Source of the DNA: JAQIBY01 sp034658655
Lineage (GTDB): Bacteria > Bacteroidota > Bacteroidia > Bacteroidales > ML635J-15
Direction of reading: 5' to 3'
NCBI GenBank assembly: GCA_034658655.1
Contig: JAYEFQ010000008.1
Coordinates: forward strand, 1-27,425
DNA: 27,425 nucleotides
The position numbers and the translations under genes are program-made. Positions 15,101 to 23,096 of this stretch are shown in pieces; within the stretch, counting starts at the first letter, position 1, and each line of letters opens with the position of its first letter. Under the pieces are notes generated by a model, which ran no database searches, was not told the origin of the DNA, and saw only the letters and a program-made list of their open reading frames with translations.

Positions 15101-18100
15101 TTGCTGTTTGTTTTTTTGGATTACGAACACCTATCATAATGGTTTTCACATTGCTTAAATTAGGATTTCCCATTATGCTGATATTTCTGTCACCATCAGC
15201 TAGGGAGTAAAGCCTTGTAAGTGTTACCCCTGAACCGGTTCCGCGCATTTCATCATTACGATTTTGTTTTACAAGTTGTAATAAATCAAAATCAAGTTCT
15301 ACATTGTTTTCAATTGGCCAAACAATTACCCGGTCCTCATAAACGTCGTTGTTGTAACTGCCATATGGTGTGAGTTTTAGTGGAATATCATACTCGTAAT
15401 AGTTGTTTTGATAATCAGAGCCAAGTCGGATAAATAAGCGAAGCTCATCATCATCAATAGGATATCCTGTAATTTCTTCAGCATGGACATACATTTTTAA
15501 TTTCCGGTATTTACGGATGTCCATATTAATGTTTTTATACACTGCGCGAGCATCTCCGTCAACTAGCTCGGTTACTTTAAGCACCATTGCTTGTTCGTTG
15601 AGTTGTCGCAGTTGTGGGTTGGTTGGGTCAGTCACACGGTCAATGTCCGGTGGTAACACGTAATTTACCGGTTCTTTATACGCATTTTCTTCGATATTTA
15701 CTGCTGTAACCTCAAAAGGTGTTTGTGCAATTTCATCTGGGATATACTCACCTGGTTGAATAAATGAGTTGTCGTATTTACGCCATTCACTACGAACCAA
15801 ATCCATTGTTCCAAAGCGTATAATGGTTGGGTCGGTGAAGTTTGTTAAGAAGAGGCGCATAAAGCGAATGGATTTAAAATCATCAATGGTTCCCACTTTT
15901 TTGTCGTAGCTACTAATAGGAATTTTAAATTGATACCATGTTATTTTACTTTGCTCGTCGTTTGAAAATTGTGCAGTATAATCTGTTTTGTCTGTAATGA
16001 AATTTTTCCCGACTTCTAGATCTTCGGGACGAATACTAATTCTGTATTGGAAATAGGCTTCATTTTCACTTAGGGTATTGTCTCGATTGATATCCTCCAC
16101 GTCGGGAACAGTTCTTGCTGATGATGAATATGCTGCATTATCTGTAACGGGGCTGTTTCCATCTAAGCCATTATAGTTCATATATCGATCTGAAATCCCA
16201 AGTTCTTGTTCATCTAAATCATCTCCGCGGAAATATTTATAGTTGTCACTCGAGGGATCTTCAAACGCATTCAGATAGGCCGGTGAATTTGATCCGAAGG
16301 TATTTTCTAAGGAATCTAAATAGGAGTGCATTCCACCTGTGCTAAAGAAACTTCGTTCCAGTTCGTCGCTAAGTCCATCAAGACCAACATCTTGTGCTTC
16401 TCGCGATTCTGGCTCATTATCGAAAGCATTTGTCAGTGATTGGATTAAAGGAACGAGTCCCCAAATTGTTGTGTCAACCGGATTGTCTGTGGTTGGGGTT
16501 GGTAGTCCATTTTCAAATGATTTTCTACCGTCTTTAAGTATATCTTCAGAGATATTTCCCAAGTTGAAATACAAGTCTCCACCCTGGTTCGTTTCATCTT
16601 CTGCGAATGGGTCCATCATCCAAAACTCGATGTATTCAATGTTTGCCTCTTCAAAATCGTTGGTGTTTAGTGAACGCATAATTCCACCCCAGCGTTTTTG
16701 TGGAAAGCTTAGTGTTCCGTCAGTATTTAATCCGTTAATTTCATAATTGTAGGGGCCTTTTAAGTTTGGATAATATGCGAGGTTAAGTACAGCCAATGTT
16801 GTTGGTATTGTGCCGGTTTCAGAATCTTTATTTGGAAAAATTTCTTTTTCTTGCACTTCACGAACGTAATGACTGGATTGTTGCTCAAGAGAAACGGGAC
16901 TGTTAGAGCGATGGAAAAGCGGGTCAATGACATACCAAGCAAGTTTCGCTCTGTTATAGCCGTATATGAGGTTATTCATTTTATCTCCACCGGGAAAGAG
17001 TATTTCTTGTCCACTAGGTGTACTGGCAATATTCCAAGCATGGAAGCTTTTAATATCCATGCTTGTTTCGCTCCCTTCAAAATCATCTATGTATGCACTT
17101 CCGCCATCTTCAATTGCTTTTGATATGCCAGGTATTAAATGTGCAAATTCACCGGTAATTGTAACAGATGATTTTTCTTTGGTTTCAATAAGCGGAAGCC
17201 AGTCAACTGCTTTTGTTAGCCATGGCAACTCACTACGGTATGACCCGTTTACACCCCAAATGGTATTTGATATTGGGTCGTCGCCAAAGCTTACTTTTTG
17301 TGTTAATGGGCGCTCGGTTAAGTTCAATATGGTTGCGCCAAGATTAAAGTCTTTACTGATTTCATAGTTTAAATGGGTACCAACCAAGGTTTTTGTTTGG
17401 ATATTGAATAATGAATTGCTTTCTAATGAGATATTAATCGGTGTTCCTGATTCTAAAATTCCTTCATTGATAATTTTCACTCGCCCAAGATTGTAATCGA
17501 CTGTATAGTCAACATTTTCTTGTAATTGCATTCCTCCGGCCGAAACAACAATTGATCCCTCTGGAATATTGATAGCATTTAAACTAATTTCCGAACCGCT
17601 GCTAGATTTATAATGCCCTGTTAAATAAAATTTATTTTTTTCTGCAATTTGTCGGGCTGTGCTTTGGGTGGAGTCGTATAATTCTTGAAAAACGTATTGC
17701 TCGGCAATTTCTTCATTATCCATTACACCACCAATGATTTCATCACGTAGATGTGAGCCAAAAGGTTCCCTTACTGGGAAAATAATACGTCCATTCTGAG
17801 GTATAATCGTGATGTTGTTGATAAAGTCAAATTGTCCGTCAGGATAGGGGTCAAGTTGCGTGTTGAGATTATCAAGATTCATTACACGCAGAAGAATTTT
17901 AGAATCAATTTCTCCTGCAGGGATATAATTAATTGCGGTTCCGGTTTTGTCGTTACGATACATAACATCTAGCACAAAATCTTCATTGTTGACTTGATAT
18001 GCACCAATGGCATAAATATTTTTCATCATCAAGTCCCAGGTTTTTAATTTAGGCGTTAATGATGTTCCTTTAATTGTTTTAAGGATAAGTGCATCTGGTG

Positions 18101-19589
18101 CAGAAATTCCGCTGTTAGCAAATTCACCAACTCGGTATGTTTTTCCGTTCATGGTATATTCAAAAGCCACAGCAAGCACTTGATCTGATGATAATCGTGA
18201 GTTTAGTGAAATGTAACCAAGTTGTGAATTATATGTGTATTCTGTGTTATTCAACATTCTGGCGGATTCGATTTTTTCAAAATCAACGCCGCCTCGCATT
18301 CCAATACTTGTTAAGGCAGAGCTGGCTTGGTTGATATCTCTAACGTCAGGTATGTCTTCTATATTTAAAAGGTCATTTACAGAGTCACTTGGTATTTGTG
18401 TGATTTCCATAAATGTATTTGCATAGTCAGATTGGATGTCATTGGAGTTGCTTTCAGCCAAGTCAGGGAATGCTATAATATTTCTGGCATTTTCAAAGTT
18501 TCCTGTTGTATTTGTCACCCAAACTTCAATACGTGTAATATTAATTCCTGAATTGATTATCGGTAGGTTTGCTAAAGCACGATCATAATTTTCTTTAAAA
18601 TAGTGTGCTAGGAAAAAGTGCTTATTCGCTTCATATTCATCGGCATCAATTTCATACTCTTGAAGTTGTGCTCCTCCTTCCACGGTAATGGTTGAAGTTT
18701 CTCCTTTTTGTTGGGAGAAAATAGTAGTCATGGTTAAACGTCCAAATTTTAATTCAGTTTTAAACCCAAAAAGCGATTGGCTTCCTTGTATTAGCGATCC
18801 TGTAAGTGGGAGGGAGACATTTCCTGCTTCAATTTTCTGAATGATTTCATCTTCATGTCCAGTGTATTCAATTTTCACGGAGTTTTCAAAATCAAATGCA
18901 GCTTCAGTATCATATTGCACGTTGAGCCTCATTTTATCTCCAATTTGCCCCACCACATTCATTTGTATTTTCTCTTCAAAGTCAAAAATGGTTTGCCTTT
19001 GCATTTTTACGGGCAAGCTGGGGTTTTTTACGGTTGAAATGTTAAGTCCAAAACGTAATTCAGCAGAGCCTTGTGGTTTAATGTCAATTGTGTTGCTTCC
19101 GAATATTCGGTCAAAAGCTTCACCACCTACTTCAAGTTTTGGAATTAGGCTGGATTGTGTTTCGAAGCTGGAGTTTTTGTAACGTTGTCTCCAGTATTCT
19201 TGCATTCCTTTTTCAAAATCGTAATTGACATAGTCTTCCATTGACATTGAATACGGTGTTTCAATGTCTGTACTGTCTCCTAATACTTTTCGAAACACAT
19301 AGCTTCCGGTTTTTGGGTCGAAAACTACTTTTGTTTGGATATTTGATGGGTTAGAGCCGTATAGTGGGGAGTTGTCTTGGTTTTCATTTGGATTATTGCT
19401 TTCTCCATCAAACTCATAGGGTAGGTCAACATCTTGAATTTCTATTGTATCATTATCTGGGGTTGTATCATTTTGGCTTTGTGGAATTGAAAATTTGAGC
19501 ACAGATTCTTGAATCTCAGATGCTGAAATTTTCCCTGCAAACACAAAAATAAGCAAGAAATGCAGGAGATATTTAAGGTTCTTCTTCAC
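12165..19589 (-). CDS. sprA: T9SS outer-membrane translocon SprA (Sov)
   Basis: The 2474-residue product is full length for SprA, the very large beta-barrel (36 strands in the solved homologue) through which type IX secretion substrates cross the outer membrane. It has a signal peptide (residues 1-24, cleavage near ISASE), the early VVFDPKTGSYVF stretch, GGSAYIDDFEGSETSMDIKS, and IWVNELRLTDFDQKGGWAAN. It ends in the strand DFGVSIRFMLAS, with many aromatic-edged strands and Asn-rich loops in between. The start is GTG at 19589, 16 bases after ruvA. SprA works with PorV and a plug protein and is needed for gliding in gliding species. The other T9SS genes are not in this window. The coding frame is intact throughout. 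Confidence 0.97.
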   Translation of the reverse strand: MKKNLKYLLHFLLIFVFAGKISASEIQESVLKFSIPQSQNDTTPDNDTIEIQDVDLPYEFDGESNNPNENQDNSPLYGSNPSNIQTKVVFDPKTGSYVFRKVLGDSTDIETPYSMSMEDYVNYDFEKGMQEYWRQRYKNSSFETQSSLIPKLEVGGEAFDRIFGSNTIDIKPQGSAELRFGLNISTVKNPSLPVKMQRQTIFDFEEKIQMNVVGQIGDKMRLNVQYDTEAAFDFENSVKIEYTGHEDEIIQKIEAGNVSLPLTGSLIQGSQSLFGFKTELKFGRLTMTTIFSQQKGETSTITVEGGAQLQEYEIDADEYEANKHFFLAHYFKENYDRALANLPIINSGINITRIEVWVTNTTGNFENARNIIAFPDLAESNSNDIQSDYANTFMEITQIPSDSVNDLLNIEDIPDVRDINQASSALTSIGMRGGVDFEKIESARMLNNTEYTYNSQLGYISLNSRLSSDQVLAVAFEYTMNGKTYRVGEFANSGISAPDALILKTIKGTSLTPKLKTWDLMMKNIYAIGAYQVNNEDFVLDVMYRNDKTGTAINYIPAGEIDSKILLRVMNLDNLNTQLDPYPDGQFDFINNITIIPQNGRIIFPVREPFGSHLRDEIIGGVMDNEEIAEQYVFQELYDSTQSTARQIAEKNKFYLTGHYKSSSGSEISLNAINIPEGSIVVSAGGMQLQENVDYTVDYNLGRVKIINEGILESGTPINISLESNSLFNIQTKTLVGTHLNYEISKDFNLGATILNLTERPLTQKVSFGDDPISNTIWGVNGSYRSELPWLTKAVDWLPLIETKEKSSVTITGEFAHLIPGISKAIEDGGSAYIDDFEGSETSMDIKSFHAWNIASTPSGQEILFPGGDKMNNLIYGYNRAKLAWYVIDPLFHRSNSPVSLEQQSSHYVREVQEKEIFPNKDSETGTIPTTLAVLNLAYYPNLKGPYNYEINGLNTDGTLSFPQKRWGGIMRSLNTNDFEEANIEYIEFWMMDPFAEDETNQGGDLYFNLGNISEDILKDGRKSFENGLPTPTTDNPVDTTIWGLVPLIQSLTNAFDNEPESREAQDVGLDGLSDELERSFFSTGGMHSYLDSLENTFGSNSPAYLNAFEDPSSDNYKYFRGDDLDEQELGISDRYMNYNGLDGNSPVTDNAAYSSSARTVPDVEDINRDNTLSENEAYFQYRISIRPEDLEVGKNFITDKTDYTAQFSNDEQSKITWYQFKIPISSYDKKVGTIDDFKSIRFMRLFLTNFTDPTIIRFGTMDLVRSEWRKYDNSFIQPGEYIPDEIAQTPFEVTAVNIEENAYKEPVNYVLPPDIDRVTDPTNPQLRQLNEQAMVLKVTELVDGDARAVYKNINMDIRKYRKLKMYVHAEEITGYPIDDDELRLFIRLGSDYQNNYYEYDIPLKLTPYGSYNNDVYEDRVIVWPIENNVELDFDLLQLVKQNRNDEMRGTGSGVTLTRLYSLADGDRNISIMGNPNLSNVKTIMIGVRNPKKQTANDYDDGLPKSTEIWVNELRLTDFDQKGGWAANARMTTRLADFGSVTVTGETSKPGFGAINQKVNERQKEEINSYNITSNFELGKFFPQKAGVRIPMYVGYSESVSNPEYNPLDPDIPFKVALNDPNRSAEEKDSLRYIAQDYTQRKSINFTNVKVNKMKGKPQVYDLANWSASYSYNETFRRNVNTQFNTNKDISGSLAYNYNATPKNVQPFKSVKFFNNPAFKLLQDFNFYYLPSQLSFRTNLVRTYNETQLRNVSNPYVQIPLNINKNFFWVRQYDFKYNFSRSLKFDFSASNNARIDEPQGRMWEDDPFYQQKRDTIWDNLREFGRNTHYNHRFNVNYKIPINKFPLLKWISANARYNGTYDWIASPIIAEDSINLGNTIQNSNTVSLSTQFNMLTLYNSVNYLKDVNQKYKGRSRRNKKPKKETVTYEEEDVRLRKDKRKRIVHKLKTEEITIQATAADGKIIEGELEIVNDKTVYFIPSEDSDKALVKVTGVREEKESIAKIIFDNTLALAMSTKNINVSYSGTNGTQLPGFLPESEILGMTNYQGTQGPNIPFVLGWQDRDFAHWASDNQMLTRDSMLNQPYTMSENETWTIRASLEPVRRMRVDLNINRTYTENISEYYNWTVENPISGAGRWTVNSQMRTGNFSMTTITWGTAFEPISKDGNYESDAFNTFNDARLTIATRLAQQHPNYHPSNVDEDGFPVGYGKLSQSVMIPAFLAAYSGRDAKQISLDPFPSLANVLPNWRLTYDGLAQIPFLKQYLRTANITHVYRSTYNVGGFTSRLADMWNPQDGFNYITDPNGNFYSELEIGSISITEQFSPFIGIDLNWTNSLITKIEFKKSRNLNMSFANNQLTEMRTNEYVIGGGYRIQDVEIQIGGKGGRKRTFKSDLNLRLDLSIRNNLTIIRKLEEGVNQPTAGNSMITIKTSADYVLSDRFNLRIFYDHIITNPEVSSSFPTRNIDFGVSIRFMLAS

Positions 19590-19605
19590 GCCCTGTTTTT
19601 TTCAA

Positions 19606-20190
19606 TTACAATTGCTTTAATGCTAATTTAACTAGTTTTTCCACAGAAACATCCGGGTTTTTAGCTGTGACTTTTTTCAGGGCATTTTCAATCTGTTTTT
19701 TGCCAAATCCAAGCATAGCTAATGCTTCAAACGCTTCGTTTTGAATTGTATTGCCTTTTGGACTTAAAATATTTGCTTCGTCAAGCACTTTTTTACTAAT
19801 TTTATCTCTTAAATCAATAATAATTCGTTGCGCTGTTTTTGCACCAATGCCTTTTATGCCTTTTAATGCAATAACATCGTCTTGTTGTATTGCATCGGTA
19901 AGCTGGTCGGGGCTCATTGTTGACAACATCATTCTGGCTGTGTTTGCACCAACACCGTTAACTGATATTAGCAATCTAAAAAGTTCACGTTCTTTTTTTG
20001 TTGTAAAGCCGAATAGTTGCTCAGCGTCTTCTCTTACAACATGGTGTATCCAAAATAAGGCTTCCTGTCCGTTCTTTATGGCAGAGAATGTATTAACAGA
20101 AATATTTAAGAAGTATCCAATTCCTTGGTTTTCAAGTACTGCAAATGATGGGTTCAGGTCTGTTATTTTCCCTTTAATATATTCGTACAT
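19606..20190 (-). CDS. ruvA: Holliday junction branch-migration protein RuvA
   Basis: RuvA binds Holliday junctions and loads the RuvB helicase during recombinational repair. The start chosen is ATG at 20190, giving MYEYIKGKITDLNPS and 194 residues, the normal length; the frame is open to 20274, but those extra 28 residues span the promoter. The N-terminal OB fold (to about 65) includes HHVVREDAEQLFGF. Two helix-hairpin-helix motifs follow (LLISVNGVGANTARMML and ALKGIKGIGAKTAQRIIIDL), then the domain III tail (EAFEALAMLGFGKKQIENAL) that contacts RuvB. It lies 16 bases before sprA, so the two probably share a transcript. Confidence 0.96.
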   Translation of the reverse strand: MYEYIKGKITDLNPSFAVLENQGIGYFLNISVNTFSAIKNGQEALFWIHHVVREDAEQLFGFTTKKERELFRLLISVNGVGANTARMMLSTMSPDQLTDAIQQDDVIALKGIKGIGAKTAQRIIIDLRDKISKKVLDEANILSPKGNTIQNEAFEALAMLGFGKKQIENALKKVTAKNPDVSVEKLVKLALKQL

Positions 20191-20208
20191 AGTTTTTTGC
20201 TTAATTGA

Positions 20209-20216
20209 CAAAAATA
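20209..20216 (-). promoter_or_regulatory. -7 box of a probable ruvA-sprA promoter
   Basis: TATTTTTG on the minus strand matches TAnnTTTG, 18 bases before the ruvA start, implying a short leader. No good -33 TTTG is present at the usual distance. Its position between the fabH terminator and ruvA supports it. Confidence 0.5.
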
Positions 20217-20249
20217 GTAAATCTTGGCAATAATATACGTACATATAAG

Positions 20250-20280
20250 AAAAGGTTGAAATCTTTATTTTCAACCTTTT
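20250..20280 (-). terminator. Intrinsic terminator after fabH
   Basis: AAAAGGTTGAAA (20250-20261) and TTTCAACCTTTT (20269-20280) form a perfect 12-bp stem with a 7-base loop, 22 bases past the fabH stop. A/T runs form the outer stem on both sides, so it could work in either direction, but the fabH transcript is the only one that needs it. Confidence 0.75.
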
Positions 20281-20301
20281 TATTATTTATGAATTGTTTT
20301 T

Positions 20302-21303
20302 CTATTTTGCGTTGTACGCCCATTTAAGGTAAATTGAACCCCAAGTAAAACCGGCTCCAAAAGCTGCGAGAATTACTTTGTCCCCTTTTTTAAGTTTGTC
20401 TTCCCATTCCCATAGTAATAATGGAAGCGTTGCTGATGTTGTGTTTCCGAATTTGTGAATATTTATCATGACAATGTCTTTTGATATTCCCATTCGTTTT
20501 GCAGTCGCTTCAATGATACGCATATTAGCTTGATGAGGCACAAACCAGTTTAATTCTTCAGGTTTGATATCGTGTTTTTTCATCATATCAACCGATATAT
20601 CAGCCATTTTAGATACGGCAGCTTTAAATACGGGTTGTCCTTCTTGATAGATGAAATGTTCTCGGTTTTGAACTGTTTCGAAAGATGCAGGTTTTTGAGA
20701 CCCTCCTGCAACTTGATGTAGGTATTTACGTCCTGAGCCGTCAACTTGCATCATTGTGTCAATGATTCCGAGGTCTTTCTCTTCTGAAGGTTCGAGTAAT
20801 ACAGCCGCAGCGCCGTCACCGAAAATTGGGCAGGTAGCACGGTCAGTATAATCAGTAATTGAAGACATTTTATCTGCTCCAACAACAATCACTTTTTTAT
20901 GTGTTCCGGATTCCACATATTTTGATGCGGTATCTAATGCATATAAAAAGCTTGAGCATCCTGCGTTGAGGTCAAATCCGAAAGCGTTTTTGATTCCTGT
21001 TTTGTCAGAAATAATATTTGCCGTTGCCGGGAATTGCATGTCGGGTGTGACAATACCGCAAATTAGCATGTCAACATCATCGGGATTCGTATTGGTTTTT
21101 TCAAGCAATTGTTGAACTGCTTTTGCACCCATGAATGAGGTTCCTTCATTTTTTTCTTTAAGGATTCGGCGTTCTTTAATCCCAATACGAGTCATTATCC
21201 ACTCGTCAGTTGTTTCAACTTTCTGAGCTAACTCTTGATTTGTCATAATGTAGTCAGGGACGTATCCACCGACACCGGTAATGATTGCATTATACTTACT
21301 CAT
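20302..21303 (-). CDS. fabH: Beta-ketoacyl-ACP synthase III
   Basis: FabH condenses acetyl-CoA or another short acyl-CoA with malonyl-ACP, the first step of type II fatty-acid synthesis. The start at 21303 gives MSKYNAIITGVGGYVPD and 333 residues; an upstream ATG would add 13 unlikely residues inside plsX. The thiolase-fold triad is complete: Cys116 (AGCSSFL), His257 (VPHQAN) and Asn287 (FGNTTSA). The ETTDEWIMTRIGIKERR segment after the N-terminus is typical. It overlaps the plsX end by eight bases. In Bacteroidota FabH often accepts branched primers; specificity cannot be read here. A terminator follows. Confidence 0.96.
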   Translation of the reverse strand: MSKYNAIITGVGGYVPDYIMTNQELAQKVETTDEWIMTRIGIKERRILKEKNEGTSFMGAKAVQQLLEKTNTNPDDVDMLICGIVTPDMQFPATANIISDKTGIKNAFGFDLNAGCSSFLYALDTASKYVESGTHKKVIVVGADKMSSITDYTDRATCPIFGDGAAAVLLEPSEEKDLGIIDTMMQVDGSGRKYLHQVAGGSQKPASFETVQNREHFIYQEGQPVFKAAVSKMADISVDMMKKHDIKPEELNWFVPHQANMRIIEATAKRMGISKDIVMINIHKFGNTTSATLPLLLWEWEDKLKKGDKVILAAFGAGFTWGSIYLKWAYNAK

Positions 21304-22243
21304 AACTAAAAAAATCTTTAATTCGTAAAGACAATTTTGCATTGACCATTTTTTTGGTTTGCAGAATCATATTTGAAATTGCACGGGCATTGCTTATCCC
21401 GTGCCCAATTACCACATTTTCGTTTATTCCAAGGATTGGTGTTCCGCCGTAAATTTCATAATTAAAGCGTTCGAAATATTCATCTTCAACGCCACGGTTC
21501 TTTAGCATAGTATAAAATGATTCAGCTTGTTTCAGTAGAATATTGCCAACAAAACCATCAGCAACAATCACATCTGTTGCTTGGGAGTCAAAGAGTTCAT
21601 GCCCTTCGATGTTTCCGACGAAGTTGAAGTCTGGACTGTTTTTCATCAGTTCGAATGCTGATTTTGAGGCGAGGTTGCCCTTGCCTTCTTCCTTGCCAAT
21701 GTTGAGCAAAGTAACTTTTGGGGTTTCTACTCCAAAAATAAATTGGTAAAAGATTGATCCTAGGACACCGTACTGATACAAAACATCGGGTTTGCTGTCA
21801 GGATTTAGTCCAACATCTAAAAGAATATTATGTTTACCATTAGTTGTCGGGATAAAACTTGCAATTGCTGGCCTAAGTACACCAGGAATTTGCTTTGTTG
21901 TTTGTATTGCACCAACCATCATTGCTCCTGTATTTCCGGCACTTGCAAACCCATCAATTGCTTTATCTCGAAGGAGTTTGTATCCCTTTACGAGGCTGGA
22001 GTTCTGTTTTTGTTGAAACGCTTTTGCAGGATGGTCGTTCATTTGGATGACTTCTGGTGCATCGACAATAGCAAATACTTCTGGATTGTGCTTTCGTTTT
22101 GAAAGTTTATCCAGAATCAATTTTTTTGAACCAATCAGTACGATTTTATCGTCTGTGTTCATTTTGTCGGATGCTATAATCGCCCCATCGATGCATGCAT
22201 CTGGGGCAAAATCGCCACCCATTATGTCGAGGCCAATCCTCAT
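21296..22243 (-). CDS. plsX: Phosphate acyltransferase PlsX
   Basis: PlsX makes acyl-phosphate from acyl-ACP, the acyl donor for PlsY in glycerophospholipid synthesis, and associates with the membrane surface. The 315-residue product has the family N-terminus MRIGLDIMGGDFAPDACIDG, then FASAGNTGAMM, LLDVGLNPDSKP and VADGFVGNILLKQAE, all characteristic. Length is slightly short of the common 330 residues but nothing appears missing. It lies 16 bases after rpmF and overlaps fabH by eight bases, the classical yceD-rpmF-plsX-fabH order that ties ribosome and lipid synthesis together. Confidence 0.96.
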   Translation of the reverse strand: MRIGLDIMGGDFAPDACIDGAIIASDKMNTDDKIVLIGSKKLILDKLSKRKHNPEVFAIVDAPEVIQMNDHPAKAFQQKQNSSLVKGYKLLRDKAIDGFASAGNTGAMMVGAIQTTKQIPGVLRPAIASFIPTTNGKHNILLDVGLNPDSKPDVLYQYGVLGSIFYQFIFGVETPKVTLLNIGKEEGKGNLASKSAFELMKNSPDFNFVGNIEGHELFDSQATDVIVADGFVGNILLKQAESFYTMLKNRGVEDEYFERFNYEIYGGTPILGINENVVIGHGISNARAISNMILQTKKMVNAKLSLRIKDFFSYE

Positions 22244-22259
22244 TTGAAGTTTATCTTAG

Positions 22260-22439
22260 CTATGCTTCTTTGTCGATTGCTAGTACTCCCTTGTAATGTC
22301 CACACTCTGGGCAAACATGATGGTAACGAATGGTTGCGCCGCAATTTTGACATGTTGCCATTGTGACAGCTTTCGCTTTATAATGCGTTCTGCGTTTGTC
22401 TCTTCTTGTTTTCGATTGTTTTCTTTTCGGATGTGCCAT
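22260..22439 (-). CDS. rpmF: 50S ribosomal protein L32 (bL32)
   Basis: A 59-codon gene, easily missed because of its size. The product starts MAHPKRKQSKTRRDKRRTHY, the standard L32 N-terminus, and carries a zinc ribbon with Cys30-x2-Cys33 and Cys43-x2-Cys46 (CQNCGATIRYHHVCPECGHY). All four cysteines are present, so this is the zinc-binding form. It ends GVLAIDKEA. It lies 11 bases after the yceD stop and 16 before plsX, in the usual cluster. The start is ATG at 22437-22439 and the stop TAG at 22260-22262. Confidence 0.97.
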   Translation of the reverse strand: MAHPKRKQSKTRRDKRRTHYKAKAVTMATCQNCGATIRYHHVCPECGHYKGVLAIDKEA

Positions 22440-22450
22440 TTTTCCCGTAT

Positions 22451-23008
22451 TTAATTGTTATATAAATCTTTTAACTTTTGTTTCCAGTTTTCATCAGATT
22501 TTGCAGAATCTAAAACTTCTGCATCTTCCTCTGTAATATGTGATTCTCCGTTGATATATTTCACAACTTCTGGATTACACATAGAATTTCCATTTTCATC
22601 TTCAGGGTGAACTCTTCGTATCGGCAGAGAAAGCATGACCATTTCATAAATAAAATATGCAATATCTAAGTAATTGTCATTTCTATCCAGCGTTACGAAA
22701 TCTTCATCTGTATCAAAATTTGTTATCTCATCAAGTTTAATTACAACTTCATGCTGCAAGTCCACATGCTTTGAAAAAAAGTCTAGGCATCTGTCACATT
22801 GCATCTCAAAATCGCCTTTTGCATCCAAAAAAAGCAAAAAATTGTCAGATTTCCGCGTGAGTTTTGCTGTGAGTTTTAGCTTGACATTGCGAATTTCTTC
22901 ATTTTCAAAGCGCAAAAATAGTTTGTCATCAACTTGAAAATCAAACTGATGCTCGCCATTCTCTAATTCTGAATGCTGAATTTGATATGTTATATTCTTA
23001 CTGCTCAC
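22451..23008 (-). CDS. yceD: YceD/DUF177 family protein
   Basis: YceD-family proteins are linked to 23S rRNA accumulation and are nearly always encoded just upstream of rpmF. The 185-residue product has the core Cys71-x2-Cys74 (CDRCLDFF), the upstream strand region LELENGEHQF-like (SELENGEHQFDFQVDD), and a later LPIRRVHPEDENGNSMCN in place of the canonical P-x-C motif, plus a Glu/Asp-rich C-terminus ending WKQKLKDLYNN. Start is GTG at 23008; no ATG gives a better N-terminus. It is the first gene of the yceD-rpmF-plsX-fabH operon. The biochemical role is not settled. Confidence 0.88.
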   Translation of the reverse strand: MSSKNITYQIQHSELENGEHQFDFQVDDKLFLRFENEEIRNVKLKLTAKLTRKSDNFLLFLDAKGDFEMQCDRCLDFFSKHVDLQHEVVIKLDEITNFDTDEDFVTLDRNDNYLDIAYFIYEMVMLSLPIRRVHPEDENGNSMCNPEVVKYINGESHITEEDAEVLDSAKSDENWKQKLKDLYNN

Positions 23009-23026
23009 CTAAATAAAAATTGTGTG

Positions 23027-23034
23027 CAAACTTA
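23027..23034 (-). promoter_or_regulatory. -7 box of the yceD-rpmF-plsX-fabH promoter
   Basis: TAAGTTTG on the minus strand fits TAnnTTTG, 18 bases before the yceD GTG start. The -33 box is poor (a TTATG lies near the right distance). It is the only credible box in the 88-base gap. Confidence 0.5.
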
Positions 23035-23060
23035 TAAAATAACTTGCTAACAGACATAAG

Positions 23061-23093
23061 AATTTCAAAAAAATCGTAATAATCTTTGAAATT
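23061..23093 (-). terminator. Hairpin directly after the histidine kinase gene
   Basis: AATTTCAAA (23061-23069) and TTTGAAATT (23085-23093) are a perfect 9-bp inverted repeat with a 15-base loop that begins three bases after the kinase stop codon. On the minus strand the loop is T-rich, but no T-run follows the stem, so this is only a possible terminator or 3'-end stabiliser. Confidence 0.4.
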
Positions 23094-23096
23094 GAT

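Noticed and set aside
16339..16746. 135-codon plus-strand frame inside sprA
   Set aside because: Antisense to an intact, strongly supported gene; Ser-rich composition typical of a reverse-complement shadow.
19751..20233. 160-codon plus-strand frame over ruvA
   Set aside because: Antisense shadow of ruvA with no family resemblance.
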